Below, piece by piece: positions 29,302-37,629 of a stretch of DNA of 64,000 nt. The notes under the pieces were generated by a model. That model made no database searches, was not told where the DNA came from, and was given only the letters and a program-made list of their open reading frames with translations. The DNA lies in the NCBI RefSeq assembly GCF_001653795.1, contig NZ_CP011514.1:1494997-1558996 (forward strand). Reading direction: 5' to 3'. Source of the stretch: Mitsuaria sp. 7. GTDB lineage: Bacteria > Pseudomonadota > Gammaproteobacteria > Burkholderiales > Burkholderiaceae_C. Position numbers and translations under genes: made by a program. Within the stretch, counting starts at the first letter, position 1. Every line of letters starts with the position of its first letter.

Positions 29302-31439
29302 AGCACTGTCCCCCTGTGCGAACGCCGACGCTCGCGTTCCGGCCTCGACGACGAACGCCCGAACTGCTGCAGGACGAGGCCGCCGAGTGCGGCGCGGCGT
29401 GCGTGGCGATGATCGCCGGCTACTGGGGGCGGCCGCTCGACATGCCGGCGATGCGGCGGCGTTTCTCCCTGTCCGTGCATGGCGCCACGCTGGCGGGCCT
29501 GATCGACATGGCGGGCGCGTTGCGGCTGAGCGGCAGGCCGCTGCAGCTCTCGCTCGAGGAACTCCCCGGCTTGAGTCTGCCCTGCATCCTGCACTGGGGC
29601 ATTGACCACTTCGTGGTGCTGGAACGCGTCGATCGCGGCGGCGTGACGCTGCTCGATCCTGCCGTCGGGCGTCGGCGCCTGCCGATGGCGGAGGTGTCGC
29701 GCGGCTTCACCGGCATCGCGCTCGAACTCACGCCGGACGAGGGCTTCGATGACGAGGCCGTGGCCCCCGGCGGCGACGTGCGGGCGTGGCGATGGCGCGC
29801 CTTGCTCGGTCGCGTCACCGGCCTCAAGCGCTCGCTCGCGCAGGTCCTGGTGCTCGGCGTCGCGATGCAGACGCTGGGACTGATCGCGCCGTTCCACCTC
29901 CAATGGCTGACCGACCATGCGCTCGCGACCGGCGACCGCGATCTCATCCTCGTGCTGGGCATCGGCTTCCTGTCGCTCGCGGCGATGCGTGTCGCGCTGG
30001 GGGCCGTCCGCTCCTGGATGACGACGGTGCTGTCCACCAGCCTCGCGTTCCAATGGCAGGGCCGCGCGTTCGGCCACCTGATGCGACTGCCGCTGGACTG
30101 GTTCGAGAAGCGCCATCTGGGCGATATCGTCTCGCGCTTCGGATCGATCGAGACGATCCAGAACACGGTCACGACGCAGTTCGTCGGCAGCGTGATCGAC
30201 GGTCTCCTGGTGGCGGTGACCCTGGTCGTGATGGTCCTGTACAGCACGGCGCTGACGGCCGTGGCCGTGGGGGCCGTGTTGCTGTATGCGCTGCTGCGCT
30301 GGGCTGTGTTCCACGGCCTGCGCGGTGCGACGGCCGAGACGATACGCCGCGCCGCCCTCCAGCAGACGCATTTCATCGAATCGGTGCGCGGTGTCCAGGC
30401 CGTGCGGCTGTTCGACCGCGGCGAGCAGCGCCGGGCCGGCTGGCTCGGACTGCTCGCCGACGAATTCAACGGCCGGCTGCGCCTGGCCCGCTGGTCGGTG
30501 GGCTACGAGACGGCCCGCGGCCTGATCTTCGGTCTCGAACGCGTCGCGGTGGTCTGGCTGGCCGCGCTGGCCGTGCTGGACATGCGGATGACCGTGGGCA
30601 TGCTGCTGGCTTTCCTCGCCTATCAGGACCAGTTCAGCGACCGCGTGGCGGCGCTGGTCGACCGGCTCTTCGAATTCAGGATGTTGCGCCTGCACGGCGA
30701 GCGGCTGGCGGACATCCTGACGACGCCCGTCGAGGAGACGGGGACGCAGGACGCGGTGGACCTGGGCGTCCTGCCTGCCTCGATCGAACTCCGCGACGTC
30801 GCCTTCCGTTACGGCGATGGCGAGGAGGAAGTGCTGTCCGGCATCGACCTTCGCATCGAGGCCGGCGAGTGCGTCGCGGTGACCGGCGCCTCCGGCAGCG
30901 GGAAGACGACGCTGGTGAAGCTGCTGCTCGGTCTGTTGACGCCCACGCGGGGAGAGATCCTGGTCGGCGGCCGTCCGGTGCGACGACTGGGACTGGGCGC
31001 CTACCGCCGCATCGTCGGCACCGTGATGCAGGATGACCTGCTCTTCGCCGGCAGCATCGAGGAGAACATCAGTTTCTTCGATCCCGTGCACGATCCTGCG
31101 CGCGTGATCGACTGCGCCGGCCGGGCCGCGCTGCACGACGAGATCGTGGCGCTGCCGATGGGTTACCGGACGCGGGTCGGCGACATCGGCACGGGGCTCT
31201 CAGGCGGCCAACGCCAGCGGCTGCTGCTGGCGCGCGCGCTCTACAAGCAGCCGCGCCTCCTGGTGCTCGACGAGGCCACCAGCCACCTCGACGTGAACGC
31301 GGAGCGCCGCGTCAACGCGGCCGTCGAGGCGCTGGGCGCGACGCGCGTCGTCGTGGCGCACCGGCCGGAGACGATCGCCATGGCGGACCGGGTGATCGTG
31401 ATCGACCGGGGGCGCGTTGCGTCTGACGAGCGACGCTGA
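29298..31439 (+). CDS. C39-peptidase ABC exporter for double-glycine peptides (CvaB/LagD-like)
   Basis: 713 aa. The N-terminal C39 peptidase (about 20-150) has the catalytic QDEAAECGAAC cysteine, and the His/Asp pair in HFVVLERVDRGGVTLLDPAVG. A six-helix ABC membrane domain (about 175-450) and a nucleotide-binding domain follow, with Walker A GASGSGKTTLVKLLLG, signature LSGGQRQRLLLARAL and Walker B LLVLDEATSHLD, then the H-loop in VVVAHRPE. The C39 domain cleaves the leader after Gly-Gly while the transporter exports the peptide. The start at 29298 overlaps the hlyD stop and has GGAG upstream. It forms one operon with the adaptor and very likely peptide 1. Confidence 0.95.
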   Translation: MKHCPPVRTPTLAFRPRRRTPELLQDEAAECGAACVAMIAGYWGRPLDMPAMRRRFSLSVHGATLAGLIDMAGALRLSGRPLQLSLEELPGLSLPCILHWGIDHFVVLERVDRGGVTLLDPAVGRRRLPMAEVSRGFTGIALELTPDEGFDDEAVAPGGDVRAWRWRALLGRVTGLKRSLAQVLVLGVAMQTLGLIAPFHLQWLTDHALATGDRDLILVLGIGFLSLAAMRVALGAVRSWMTTVLSTSLAFQWQGRAFGHLMRLPLDWFEKRHLGDIVSRFGSIETIQNTVTTQFVGSVIDGLLVAVTLVVMVLYSTALTAVAVGAVLLYALLRWAVFHGLRGATAETIRRAALQQTHFIESVRGVQAVRLFDRGEQRRAGWLGLLADEFNGRLRLARWSVGYETARGLIFGLERVAVVWLAALAVLDMRMTVGMLLAFLAYQDQFSDRVAALVDRLFEFRMLRLHGERLADILTTPVEETGTQDAVDLGVLPASIELRDVAFRYGDGEEEVLSGIDLRIEAGECVAVTGASGSGKTTLVKLLLGLLTPTRGEILVGGRPVRRLGLGAYRRIVGTVMQDDLLFAGSIEENISFFDPVHDPARVIDCAGRAALHDEIVALPMGYRTRVGDIGTGLSGGQRQRLLLARALYKQPRLLVLDEATSHLDVNAERRVNAAVEALGATRVVVAHRPETIAMADRVIVIDRGRVASDERR

Positions 31440-31664
31440 ACTCGGCGGCTGCGGTGCACGAGTCTTGAGTGCCCCCCCAATAATTCTCGAACGGCAGATC
31501 GATCCGCGACGCCGCTTCGCTCGGGCGGAGAAAGGACTTCGAAGTTGTCGAAGACGCGCGCGACAAGGGGCATTCACTCAGGTGACGGGTTGGCTGATGC
31601 CGACCCGGCCTCTCTTTCGCCATCCCGGCGGAGGTCGTGTTCATCTTGATCTAAGGAGTTTTGT

Positions 31665-31823
31665 ATGCGAGTTCTGAACAGCAAGGAAACGCTCGTTGTC
31701 GCTGGTGGCAGGCAGCAGCCGTCCCAGCGCCGTGTCCGGTCGTTTTCCAGCCCAGCCGACATTGACCGGATGCTGGTGCTGGCCGAGCAATTGCGAAACG
31801 TGATGAACAAGCCGGCGACCTGA
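31665..31823 (+). CDS. Double-glycine-leader peptide 2 (short, easily missed)
   Basis: 52 aa, below usual gene-calling thresholds. TAAGGAG lies 7 bases before the ATG. The leader MRVLNSKETLVVAGG matches peptide 1 at MRVLN and at the V-x-GG cleavage site, and the sequence AAGGAGTT-N4-ATG is shared by both. The predicted 37-residue mature part is polar and basic at its start (RQQPSQRRVRSFS) and ends in an amphipathic helix (DIDRMLVLAEQLRNVMN). It lies 225 bases after the exporter gene on the same strand. Two very different mature parts behind near-identical leaders suggest a two-substrate exporter. Confidence 0.75.
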   Translation: MRVLNSKETLVVAGGRQQPSQRRVRSFSSPADIDRMLVLAEQLRNVMNKPAT

Positions 31824-32120
31824 AGACCTGCGACGCGGTGACAGCTTGCGCCGCATACCGGAGTTGCGTCATCGGTGATGGGTGTTAGTCCGGCACTTCA
31901 ATCCCCGATGGGCCTCGGCGCCGCCCGGCGCCGAGGCGGCGAGCGACGCTTCGGTTGGAGGCCAGCGATGCTGGATGCAAATTATTGAATCTTCGCGGCG
32001 GGACACAGGGCGGCAGATGGGTTTTCCTGAGGAGTCAAGTGAAATTTCAAGCCTTGGGTTGTCGGATGCTCAATCAAATGACAACACTGAGAGGTTTCCT
32101 TGTGAACTCTTGAGCTTTCG
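31824..32120. other. AT-richer intergenic stretch before the Cys-repeat gene
   Basis: 297 bases. Base composition shifts visibly toward A/T about halfway (from about 31975). A frame of 80 codons (GTG 31882 to 32124) whose stop overlaps the next start is open but has no ribosome site and no protein-like features, so I do not call it. The promoter of the next gene is presumably here. Confidence 0.5.
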
Positions 32121-33503
32121 ATGAAGCCAGAATCTCTTTCAAATCTGCGTGCCAGAATTTTTCAACTCGTTTTCGCTTGCACCGCTGGGCTGGGTGTCGC
32201 GCAGGCGGCAACTCCCAGTGTCAACGTCGTCACGGAATGGGTGCCGGAACCTCAGATTCTGAGTGGGAATTGGGGCAAAGGTATTGAAGCGCTCCAACAT
32301 TATCGTTTTGATCAAAATGGCGACTTCGAGTGTTACAGCACGGATGGGAAAAACTGCCAACCCGGGCTGCCTGATGGCAATGTGGCAACGTGGCAGCCGG
32401 TGAATTGCAGGACGATCGTCGATGAACATCTTGGCTTTAACGGATATGACACTCTCGACCACTGGTGCAATAAAAAGATGCACCCGGTGGCCAGCAAGAT
32501 TGACAGGATGACCGCCGCCAGTGGCACTTGGGTGAAAATCGCTGATTCACACGTATTGTGGCACAGGCCAGGAAATTACAGCGGGTACCCGCGGGTTCCT
32601 AAAACTCGCTGGATGAAGGTCCGTGATCAGTACTATCGTCTCGATTGGCTAGGATATTTCAGCTGCTATAGCGAGGACGGCGAGACTTGTAAACCTGGGG
32701 AGCGGACGAAAGGAGCGACCGACGTTAAGCCGAGAGTCTGCAACAGGAAGTCCGACTACGCCGACCCGAAACACTGGTGCACCATGGCCTTCGCCCAGAC
32801 CTTTGCCGACTGGAAAGACTACGCGTTGCTCGGCTTGCCGTTTAATATGGCGAAGAATCTTGATGGCCGCATGATGTGTAGGAGTGCCGACGGGGAGGAA
32901 TGTTTCGATATTCGCGCACTTAAAAACGACCAAAAACTAGCGGATGTGGCGCAAAAAATCATTGTCTGCAGCGAGCGAAAAAACTCTGGCGCGTGGCCAA
33001 GAAGCCGTCAATGGTGCAATTCGGACGAGATCGGCGAAGAAGTTTCGGGGTATTTGTCGACCGATAGTCCAAATTTCACGATGCCATATTTCTATATGCT
33101 TGGTCATGAGCATGCGGTCATCGTGATTGACAGTAGCAAAGAAGTCCCGGACGGAATTGAAACGATACTTTCGACGTTAGAAACGTCCTTTGCCGGACCG
33201 GCACAATTCTCTTCCATCAAGTCGGATCTGTTGAAGCATTTAAGTCTGATTTCCCTCGAGCGAAAGAAGGTAGATCCGAGGGCGGTGAATGAAATAGATC
33301 CGAAAGCGGTGAATGAAGAATTGATCTCTAAGAATAACGACGTGATCGTATGGGCAAACAATGTGGCGACCAAACGTGAAATGAAATTGAACGATTGGTG
33401 GGCGGGATTGGAGCTCAGACTCAAGCCTGATACCGATGTCGAAGCATCGGTCCAGGTCTTCAAGATCCTCAAGGCGCTGCCGTCAGTGGAATTGAAGGAC
33501 TGA
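32121..33503 (+). CDS. Secreted protein with three four-cysteine repeats, unknown function
   Basis: 460 aa. The signal peptide is about residues 1-30 (cleavage after AQAA). Three repeats each hold four cysteines: C71/79/96/116, C182/190/207/220 and C253/261/283/299. In every repeat the first two are exactly eight apart in a C-x-S-x-DG-x2-C core (CYSTDGKNC, CYSEDGETC, CRSADGEEC) and the last follows Trp (WC). The pattern predicts disulfide-bonded modules in the periplasm or outside. The C-terminal 160 residues have no cysteine and are probably helical. The codons are clearly more AT-rich than in the flanking genes, which suggests transfer. It follows the peptide-export locus; any link to it is inference. 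The ribosome site is weak. Confidence 0.8.
   Translation: MKPESLSNLRARIFQLVFACTAGLGVAQAATPSVNVVTEWVPEPQILSGNWGKGIEALQHYRFDQNGDFECYSTDGKNCQPGLPDGNVATWQPVNCRTIVDEHLGFNGYDTLDHWCNKKMHPVASKIDRMTAASGTWVKIADSHVLWHRPGNYSGYPRVPKTRWMKVRDQYYRLDWLGYFSCYSEDGETCKPGERTKGATDVKPRVCNRKSDYADPKHWCTMAFAQTFADWKDYALLGLPFNMAKNLDGRMMCRSADGEECFDIRALKNDQKLADVAQKIIVCSERKNSGAWPRSRQWCNSDEIGEEVSGYLSTDSPNFTMPYFYMLGHEHAVIVIDSSKEVPDGIETILSTLETSFAGPAQFSSIKSDLLKHLSLISLERKKVDPRAVNEIDPKAVNEELISKNNDVIVWANNVATKREMKLNDWWAGLELRLKPDTDVEASVQVFKILKALPSVELKD
33271..33318 (+). repeat. 24-base tandem duplication in the Cys-repeat gene
   Basis: Two adjacent 24-base units (33271-33294 and 33295-33318) differ at only three positions and code the two copies VDPRAVNE and IDPKAVNE. 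The in-frame duplication lies in the cysteine-free C-terminal part, where it lengthens a charged helical stretch. Confidence 0.8.
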
Positions 33504-33558
33504 GGCGGTAAGACGTCGCCGTTGGTACCCCTGCATCAATATTCCTTCGCCACGGCGC

Positions 33559-34479
33559 TCATTGCCTGCTCAGCGTGTTCAGTGGAATCTTCAAATAGCT
33601 GACCCCGTTGTCCTCCGCGGGCGGCAACTGGCCGGCGCGGATGTTGATCTGGATCGAGGGCAGGATCAGCGCCGGCACTTCTAGCTGCGCATCGCGACCG
33701 TTGCGCAGCGCAACGAATTCGGCTTCGCTCACACCGTCGTGGACGTGGATGTTGCCGGCGCGCTGCTCGGCGACCGTTGTCTCCCAGGCGGGGGCGCGGC
33801 CTCCGGGCGGATAGTCGTGGCAGACGAAGAGACGCGTTGCCGCCGGCAGCGCCAGCAGGCGGCGGATCGAGCGGTAGAGCGTCGCCGCGTCGCCGCCGGG
33901 GAAGTCGGCGCGCGCAGTGCCGACGTCGGGCATGAACATGGTGTCGCCGACGAAGACCGCATCGCCGCTTCCGTCCTCGCGTCCGTCCTCGGCGTGGCCC
34001 TCGATCCGGTAGGCCATGCAAGCCGGCGTATGTCCCGGCACGAGCAGCGCCTGCGCCTCGACGCCGCCGATCATGAAGGTCTCGCCGTCACGGAACAGGT
34101 GATCGAACTGGCGGCCGTCGGGCAGGAAATCACGCTCCAGGTTGTAGAGCTTGCGGAACACCGCCTGCACCTCGCGGATGTGCTCGCCGATGGCGATGCG
34201 ACCGCCGACATGCGCCTGCAGATAGCGCGCCGCCGACAGGTGGTCCGCATGGGCGTGGGTCTCGAGGATCCATTGCACCGTGAGTCCGGCCTGCGCCAGG
34301 TGCGCCAGCACGCGGGCGGCCTGGATCGTGGACGTGCGGCCGGACTTCAGGTCGAAGTCGAGCACCGGATCGACGACCGCGGCCTGGCGGGTCGCGGGGT
34401 CCGCCAGCACGTAGCTGACGGTGCCGGTCCGGTCGTCGTGGAAGGCGTGGATCGTGAAGGCGGAAGGAACGGGGCTCAT
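33559..34479 (-). CDS. MBL-fold hydrolase, persulfide dioxygenase-like (ETHE1/Blh type)
   Basis: 306 aa. The metallo-beta-lactamase motif THAHADH (residues 74-80) provides the metal ligands, with VPGHTPACMAY, FVGDTMFMPDVGTARADFPGGDA and LFVCHDYPPGGR following; the GTARADFPGG segment is characteristic of the persulfide dioxygenase/ETHE1-like group that oxidises glutathione persulfide. ATG at 34479 is chosen because the conserved FTIHAFHDDRTGTVSYVLAD begins right after; the frame is open to 34539. It lies on the same strand as the ohr-type gene, 79 bases downstream of it, so a joint thiol/peroxide stress role is plausible. Confidence 0.85.
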   Translation of the reverse strand: MSPVPSAFTIHAFHDDRTGTVSYVLADPATRQAAVVDPVLDFDLKSGRTSTIQAARVLAHLAQAGLTVQWILETHAHADHLSAARYLQAHVGGRIAIGEHIREVQAVFRKLYNLERDFLPDGRQFDHLFRDGETFMIGGVEAQALLVPGHTPACMAYRIEGHAEDGREDGSGDAVFVGDTMFMPDVGTARADFPGGDAATLYRSIRRLLALPAATRLFVCHDYPPGGRAPAWETTVAEQRAGNIHVHDGVSEAEFVALRNGRDAQLEVPALILPSIQINIRAGQLPPAEDNGVSYLKIPLNTLSRQ

Positions 34480-34558
34480 GGCCTGGGGCGCGCGCGGCGG
34501 GGTGACGGTAAAAGTCACTATACCGAGCGCCGCGCTCAACCCCAGGGAGCGGCCGGCC

Positions 34559-34984
34559 TCAGACCAGTTCGAGGCCGACGTTGATGTTGCCGCGGGTCAT
34601 CTTCGAATACGGGCAGGTGTCGTGCGCGCGCTTGATCAGCTCGTAGGCGGTGTCGCGCGGCAGTCCTGGCAGGCTGACGCGGAGCTTGGCGCTCAGGAAA
34701 TAGCCGTCGGCGCCCTTGTTGAGGTCGACCGATGCGTCGACGGCGGCCTCGGCGGGCAGCCTGACGCCGATCGCGTGGGCGGCCAGACCCATGGCGCCGA
34801 TGAAGCAGGCCGACCAGCCGACGGCGAACAGCTGTTCCGGATTCGTGCCGGGACGCGACGTGCCGGGTGAGCCCAGCTGGACGTCGAGGCGGCTGTCGTC
34901 GGACTGGCCGCGGCCGTCGCGGCCACCGGTCGTGTGCGTGTTGGCGGTGTAGAGGACTTGAACGTGATCTGTGGTCGAGGGCAT
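34559..34984 (-). CDS. Organic hydroperoxide resistance protein (Ohr/OsmC family)
   Basis: 141 aa, the standard Ohr length. The two redox cysteines are in the right places: C60 in GWSACFIGAM and C124 in TCPYSKMTRGN. The N-terminal VLYTANTHTTGGRDGRGQSDD is also typical of the Ohr subgroup that reduces organic and lipid hydroperoxides using lipoylated proteins. GGAG precedes the ATG at 34984; the much longer open frame upstream has no protein-like content. No OhrR regulator gene is adjacent. Confidence 0.92.
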   Translation of the reverse strand: MPSTTDHVQVLYTANTHTTGGRDGRGQSDDSRLDVQLGSPGTSRPGTNPEQLFAVGWSACFIGAMGLAAHAIGVRLPAEAAVDASVDLNKGADGYFLSAKLRVSLPGLPRDTAYELIKRAHDTCPYSKMTRGNINVGLELV

Positions 34985-35318
34985 GTGGGACTCCAGTGGC
35001 GCAGCATCGTCTGCTGCATGACCCGCATTGCATCGGTCCGATGTATCGACGGTGTGTGAGGTCGCCGGTGAATTGGCGCGGCGCGTGTCGCGGCGAGCCG
35101 TGGACACACTGGCATACAAAGCGGCGTCGTCGTGACGATCCAGGCGCGGCGTGTGACGGTCCGTGACGACGACGTTGCCGCCGCGTAAAACCTTGGGCGC
35201 CGAGCGCCGCGACGGCGCCCGGAGCGCCCGATCGAAGGAATTCTTAAGCACACCCTAATTCGATGGGCGCACCTTACGTCCAAGGCAACACGATGTTGCC
35301 GAGCTTCAGGAGATGCAC
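34985..35318. other. Divergent promoter region between ohr-type gene and small secreted protein gene
   Basis: 334 bases with no convincing gene. It contains CATCGG-T-CCGATG (35031-35043), an inverted repeat about 50 bases upstream of the ohr-type start that could be an operator, and an AT-richer patch around 35240-35262 upstream of the small secreted protein that may hold its promoter. The classical OhrR box (TACAATT/AATTGTA) is not present. Confidence 0.45.
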
Positions 35319-35651
35319 ATGAGCAAGTCCACCCCGATCCTCGCCATGGTCGCCGCGTTCGCCGCGGCGTCGGCCCAGGCCTCGACGAACCCCGACGACC
35401 TGACGCGCCGGTCGGAGCGCCGCGCGATGGTGCAGCAGCAGCTGCGCGCCGTGCAGGTCGAGCTCTACTGCGATCACCAGGACAACGCGATGCACTTGTT
35501 GCGCGATGCCCGTCGCCAGCTGATGGCGCAGCGGGATCCGGACAACACGCGCGATCTGCGTCAGCTCGAGAAGGTCAGCTGGCTGGTCCGCCACGGCGAC
35601 ACGGTGGAGGCGATCGCGACGATCGACGCAGCCCGCAGCCTGCAGGCCTGA
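35319..35651 (+). CDS. Small secreted protein, unknown function
   Basis: 110 aa. AGGAG lies 7 bases before the ATG at 35319 (an ATG six bases earlier overlaps the ribosome site and is less likely). A clean signal peptide (MSKSTPILAMVAAFAAASAQA) precedes a highly charged helical domain with one cysteine (LYCDHQDNAMHLLRDARRQL). It probably folds as a short helical bundle in the periplasm. Not recognised. Confidence 0.7.
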   Translation: MSKSTPILAMVAAFAAASAQASTNPDDLTRRSERRAMVQQQLRAVQVELYCDHQDNAMHLLRDARRQLMAQRDPDNTRDLRQLEKVSWLVRHGDTVEAIATIDAARSLQA

Positions 35652-35703
35652 GCAGGCAAGACCCGCCCCCGGGGGCGGCGGTGGCGGTCGCCGGAACGCG
35701 CTT

Positions 35704-35732
35704 CGTCGTATTCGACGGTATATTGCGAAGCG
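35704..35732 (+). promoter_or_regulatory. Nested inverted repeats and -10-like element upstream of the DUF2325 gene
   Basis: CGTCG-TATT-CGACG (35704-35717) is an inverted repeat, and CGCTTCG (35699-35705) pairs with CGAAGCG (35726-35732), enclosing a TATATT hexamer (35719-35724). The gene starts at 35752. This looks like a promoter with an overlapping operator or a small leader hairpin; which one cannot be told. Confidence 0.4.
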
Positions 35733-35751
35733 TTGTCAGCCCCGGCCCGCC

Positions 35752-37020
35752 ATGCACAAACCCCCGTTCAAGCTCAATCCCGGTGGATGGAGCGCGCCCG
35801 TCGTCGAGGATCAGCCACCGGCGGATGCCTCGAACCGGGCGCGACTGCATCAGCTCGATCCGCACCTGCATTGCTCGGTGATCGGGAATTGCCTGGGCAC
35901 GGCCGAGCTGCGCCGCCTGATGAGCCGCCACGTCGACGTGACGGGGATGAGCGACCTGGACATCCACCACGCGGCGGTGTCCCTGGCGCCGCAGGGCGGC
36001 GAGGTGTCGAAGGCACTGCACAAGGCCCTTGACCAGCGCCATGCCGGCGCTGTCCGGACCCTGGCTGCAGCAGCGGATGAGGCTGCGCTCGACGCGGCCT
36101 GGCGCGAGGCCTGGCGGCGCGGCGACATCCAAGGCGCCTACTGGGCGGTGTTGACGCACAAGGCGGTGACGGTGGCCTTGAGACAGGCCGTGTTCGGCGA
36201 GGTGCACATGCTCTCGCACCTGATGGCGTCGGCGAACCGGCATGATCTGCAGCGCTTCGTCACGCTCGAGAAGGGGCACGCGGAGCTGGAAGACAGACTG
36301 GAGCGCGAGCAGGCGCGTCGGCACGACGCGCTGCAGGAACGCGACCGCATGGCCGAACAGTTGCGCCAGCAGGCGATCGACTTCGAACGCCAGTTGGCGG
36401 AAGTTCGAGCGACGGTCCCGGACTCGACGGCGTCAGCGGGGGACCTTCCTGCGCAGGTCGCCTTGCAGACGGAACGTCGCGAGCGCGCGGAACGCGTGGC
36501 CGAGGACGCCGCGCGACAGCTGGAAAGTTTGAGGGAACAACTGGAGCGCACCCAGGCGCATGCCCGTGCGCAGGCCGAGGAGTTGACCGCTGCCGAAGCC
36601 GAGCTTCAGCGCCTCAGCGCCGGAACGCCTGACGCGGGCAGTGACGGATCGGCCCTGCTGACGGGGCGACGCATCCTCTATGTCGGCGGACGGCCGAGCT
36701 CCACGCCAGCGATCCGCGATTTCGTCGAAGGTCGGGACGGTGAGTTCCTGCACCACGACGGCGGCCTCGAAACCCGCAAGGGCCTGCTGGCGGCGCTGCT
36801 GCCGCGGGCGGACCTGGTGGTGTTCCCGGTCGACTGCATCGATCACGACTCGGCGCTCAACCTCAAGCGCCTCAGCGAGCGCCATCGGGTGCCGTTCCTG
36901 GCGCTGCGCAGCGCCAGCCTGGCGAGTTTCGCCGCCGCGGTGCGGCGGGAACTCGTGCCGTCGGGAGACGGCGCGGCGCCAGGGCAGGGCGCCCCGCGCT
37001 TCTGTCTGCGCCACGGCTGA
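35752..37020 (+). CDS. DUF2325 domain protein with long coiled coil
   Basis: 422 aa. A conserved N-terminal region (HCSVIGNCLGTAELRRLM), then a helical region, a charged coiled coil (about 175-300) and a C-terminal DUF2325 domain (about 303-395: ILYVGGRPSSTPAIRDFVEGRDGEFLHHDGGLE, then LPRADLVVFPVDCIDHDSALNLKRL). DUF2325 proteins are soluble and of unknown function; the VGG and HHDGG motifs suggest a Rossmann-like nucleotide or ligand fold. The gene stands alone behind a distinctive inverted-repeat promoter. Confidence 0.82.
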   Translation: MHKPPFKLNPGGWSAPVVEDQPPADASNRARLHQLDPHLHCSVIGNCLGTAELRRLMSRHVDVTGMSDLDIHHAAVSLAPQGGEVSKALHKALDQRHAGAVRTLAAAADEAALDAAWREAWRRGDIQGAYWAVLTHKAVTVALRQAVFGEVHMLSHLMASANRHDLQRFVTLEKGHAELEDRLEREQARRHDALQERDRMAEQLRQQAIDFERQLAEVRATVPDSTASAGDLPAQVALQTERRERAERVAEDAARQLESLREQLERTQAHARAQAEELTAAEAELQRLSAGTPDAGSDGSALLTGRRILYVGGRPSSTPAIRDFVEGRDGEFLHHDGGLETRKGLLAALLPRADLVVFPVDCIDHDSALNLKRLSERHRVPFLALRSASLASFAAAVRRELVPSGDGAAPGQGAPRFCLRHG

Positions 37021-37212
37021 ACAGGGGTATTTACCCATCGATCCGCGGCTCGTTCGGCGCGGTTCGCTAGCCCCAATCTGTCCTGCGGCGCCGCCGGACT
37101 ACTTGTTTGCATCATTTTGATGGCAAGAACCTCGCAAAACGCGGGGTGGGCTCATTTGTGAGTCCTCCGGGCAGTTCTAGGATCGTCTTCATCTGCAGTA
37201 CTTGGAGATGAA

Positions 37213-37629
37213 ATGACGTCGGAGGCATTGACATATTGGCTGGCGGGCACCATTCCCGCCGCAGCGACGTGGGCATTGAATGTGACGCTGCGAGGTCAGC
37301 CGGCCCTGAATAGTTCTCCAGCGGACTGGGCCTTGATGCTTCTCGCATTCGACGGAGCGATCGCCATCGGCATCCAGGATCTGGCTTGCTACGTGCCGAA
37401 CGCGGCCATCCGGCAGCTTCTCCCAGCCATCACGCCGGCGCTGATTTTCCTCTCCTTCCTGAATTGGCTGCTCATCGTCCGCTGGATTGAGCCGACCTTC
37501 CTGGTGCCGCCGGAGCACCGCCCATCACTCGGCGTCAGGGTGGCAATAGCGATGAGTATGTGGGCATTTGTTGGCTCCAATATATATTTTCATTACTACC
37601 TTCTTGGAAGGGGATTCAATGTTGTCTGA
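37213..37629 (+). CDS. Four-helix membrane protein, unknown
   Basis: 138 aa with about four hydrophobic segments (about 10-25, 38-60, 70-92, 108-130). GGAG lies 6 bases before the ATG. The base composition is less GC-rich than its surroundings. It overlaps the next small gene by 11 bases, so the two are translated from one mRNA. I do not recognise a family; small paired membrane proteins of this kind can be toxin/immunity, transport accessory or phage-exclusion proteins, with no evidence to choose. Confidence 0.65.
   Translation: MTSEALTYWLAGTIPAAATWALNVTLRGQPALNSSPADWALMLLAFDGAIAIGIQDLACYVPNAAIRQLLPAITPALIFLSFLNWLLIVRWIEPTFLVPPEHRPSLGVRVAIAMSMWAFVGSNIYFHYYLLGRGFNVV

Noticed and set aside
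31882..32124. 80-codon frame (GTG start) whose stop overlaps the start of the Cys-repeat gene
   Set aside because: No ribosome site, no domain or signal features, and it crosses the composition change; the overlap alone is not enough.
35663..35678. 16-base perfect palindrome of C and G as a terminator for the small secreted protein gene
   Set aside because: It has no loop and no T run after it; self-complementarity of a C5G5 tract is weak evidence.
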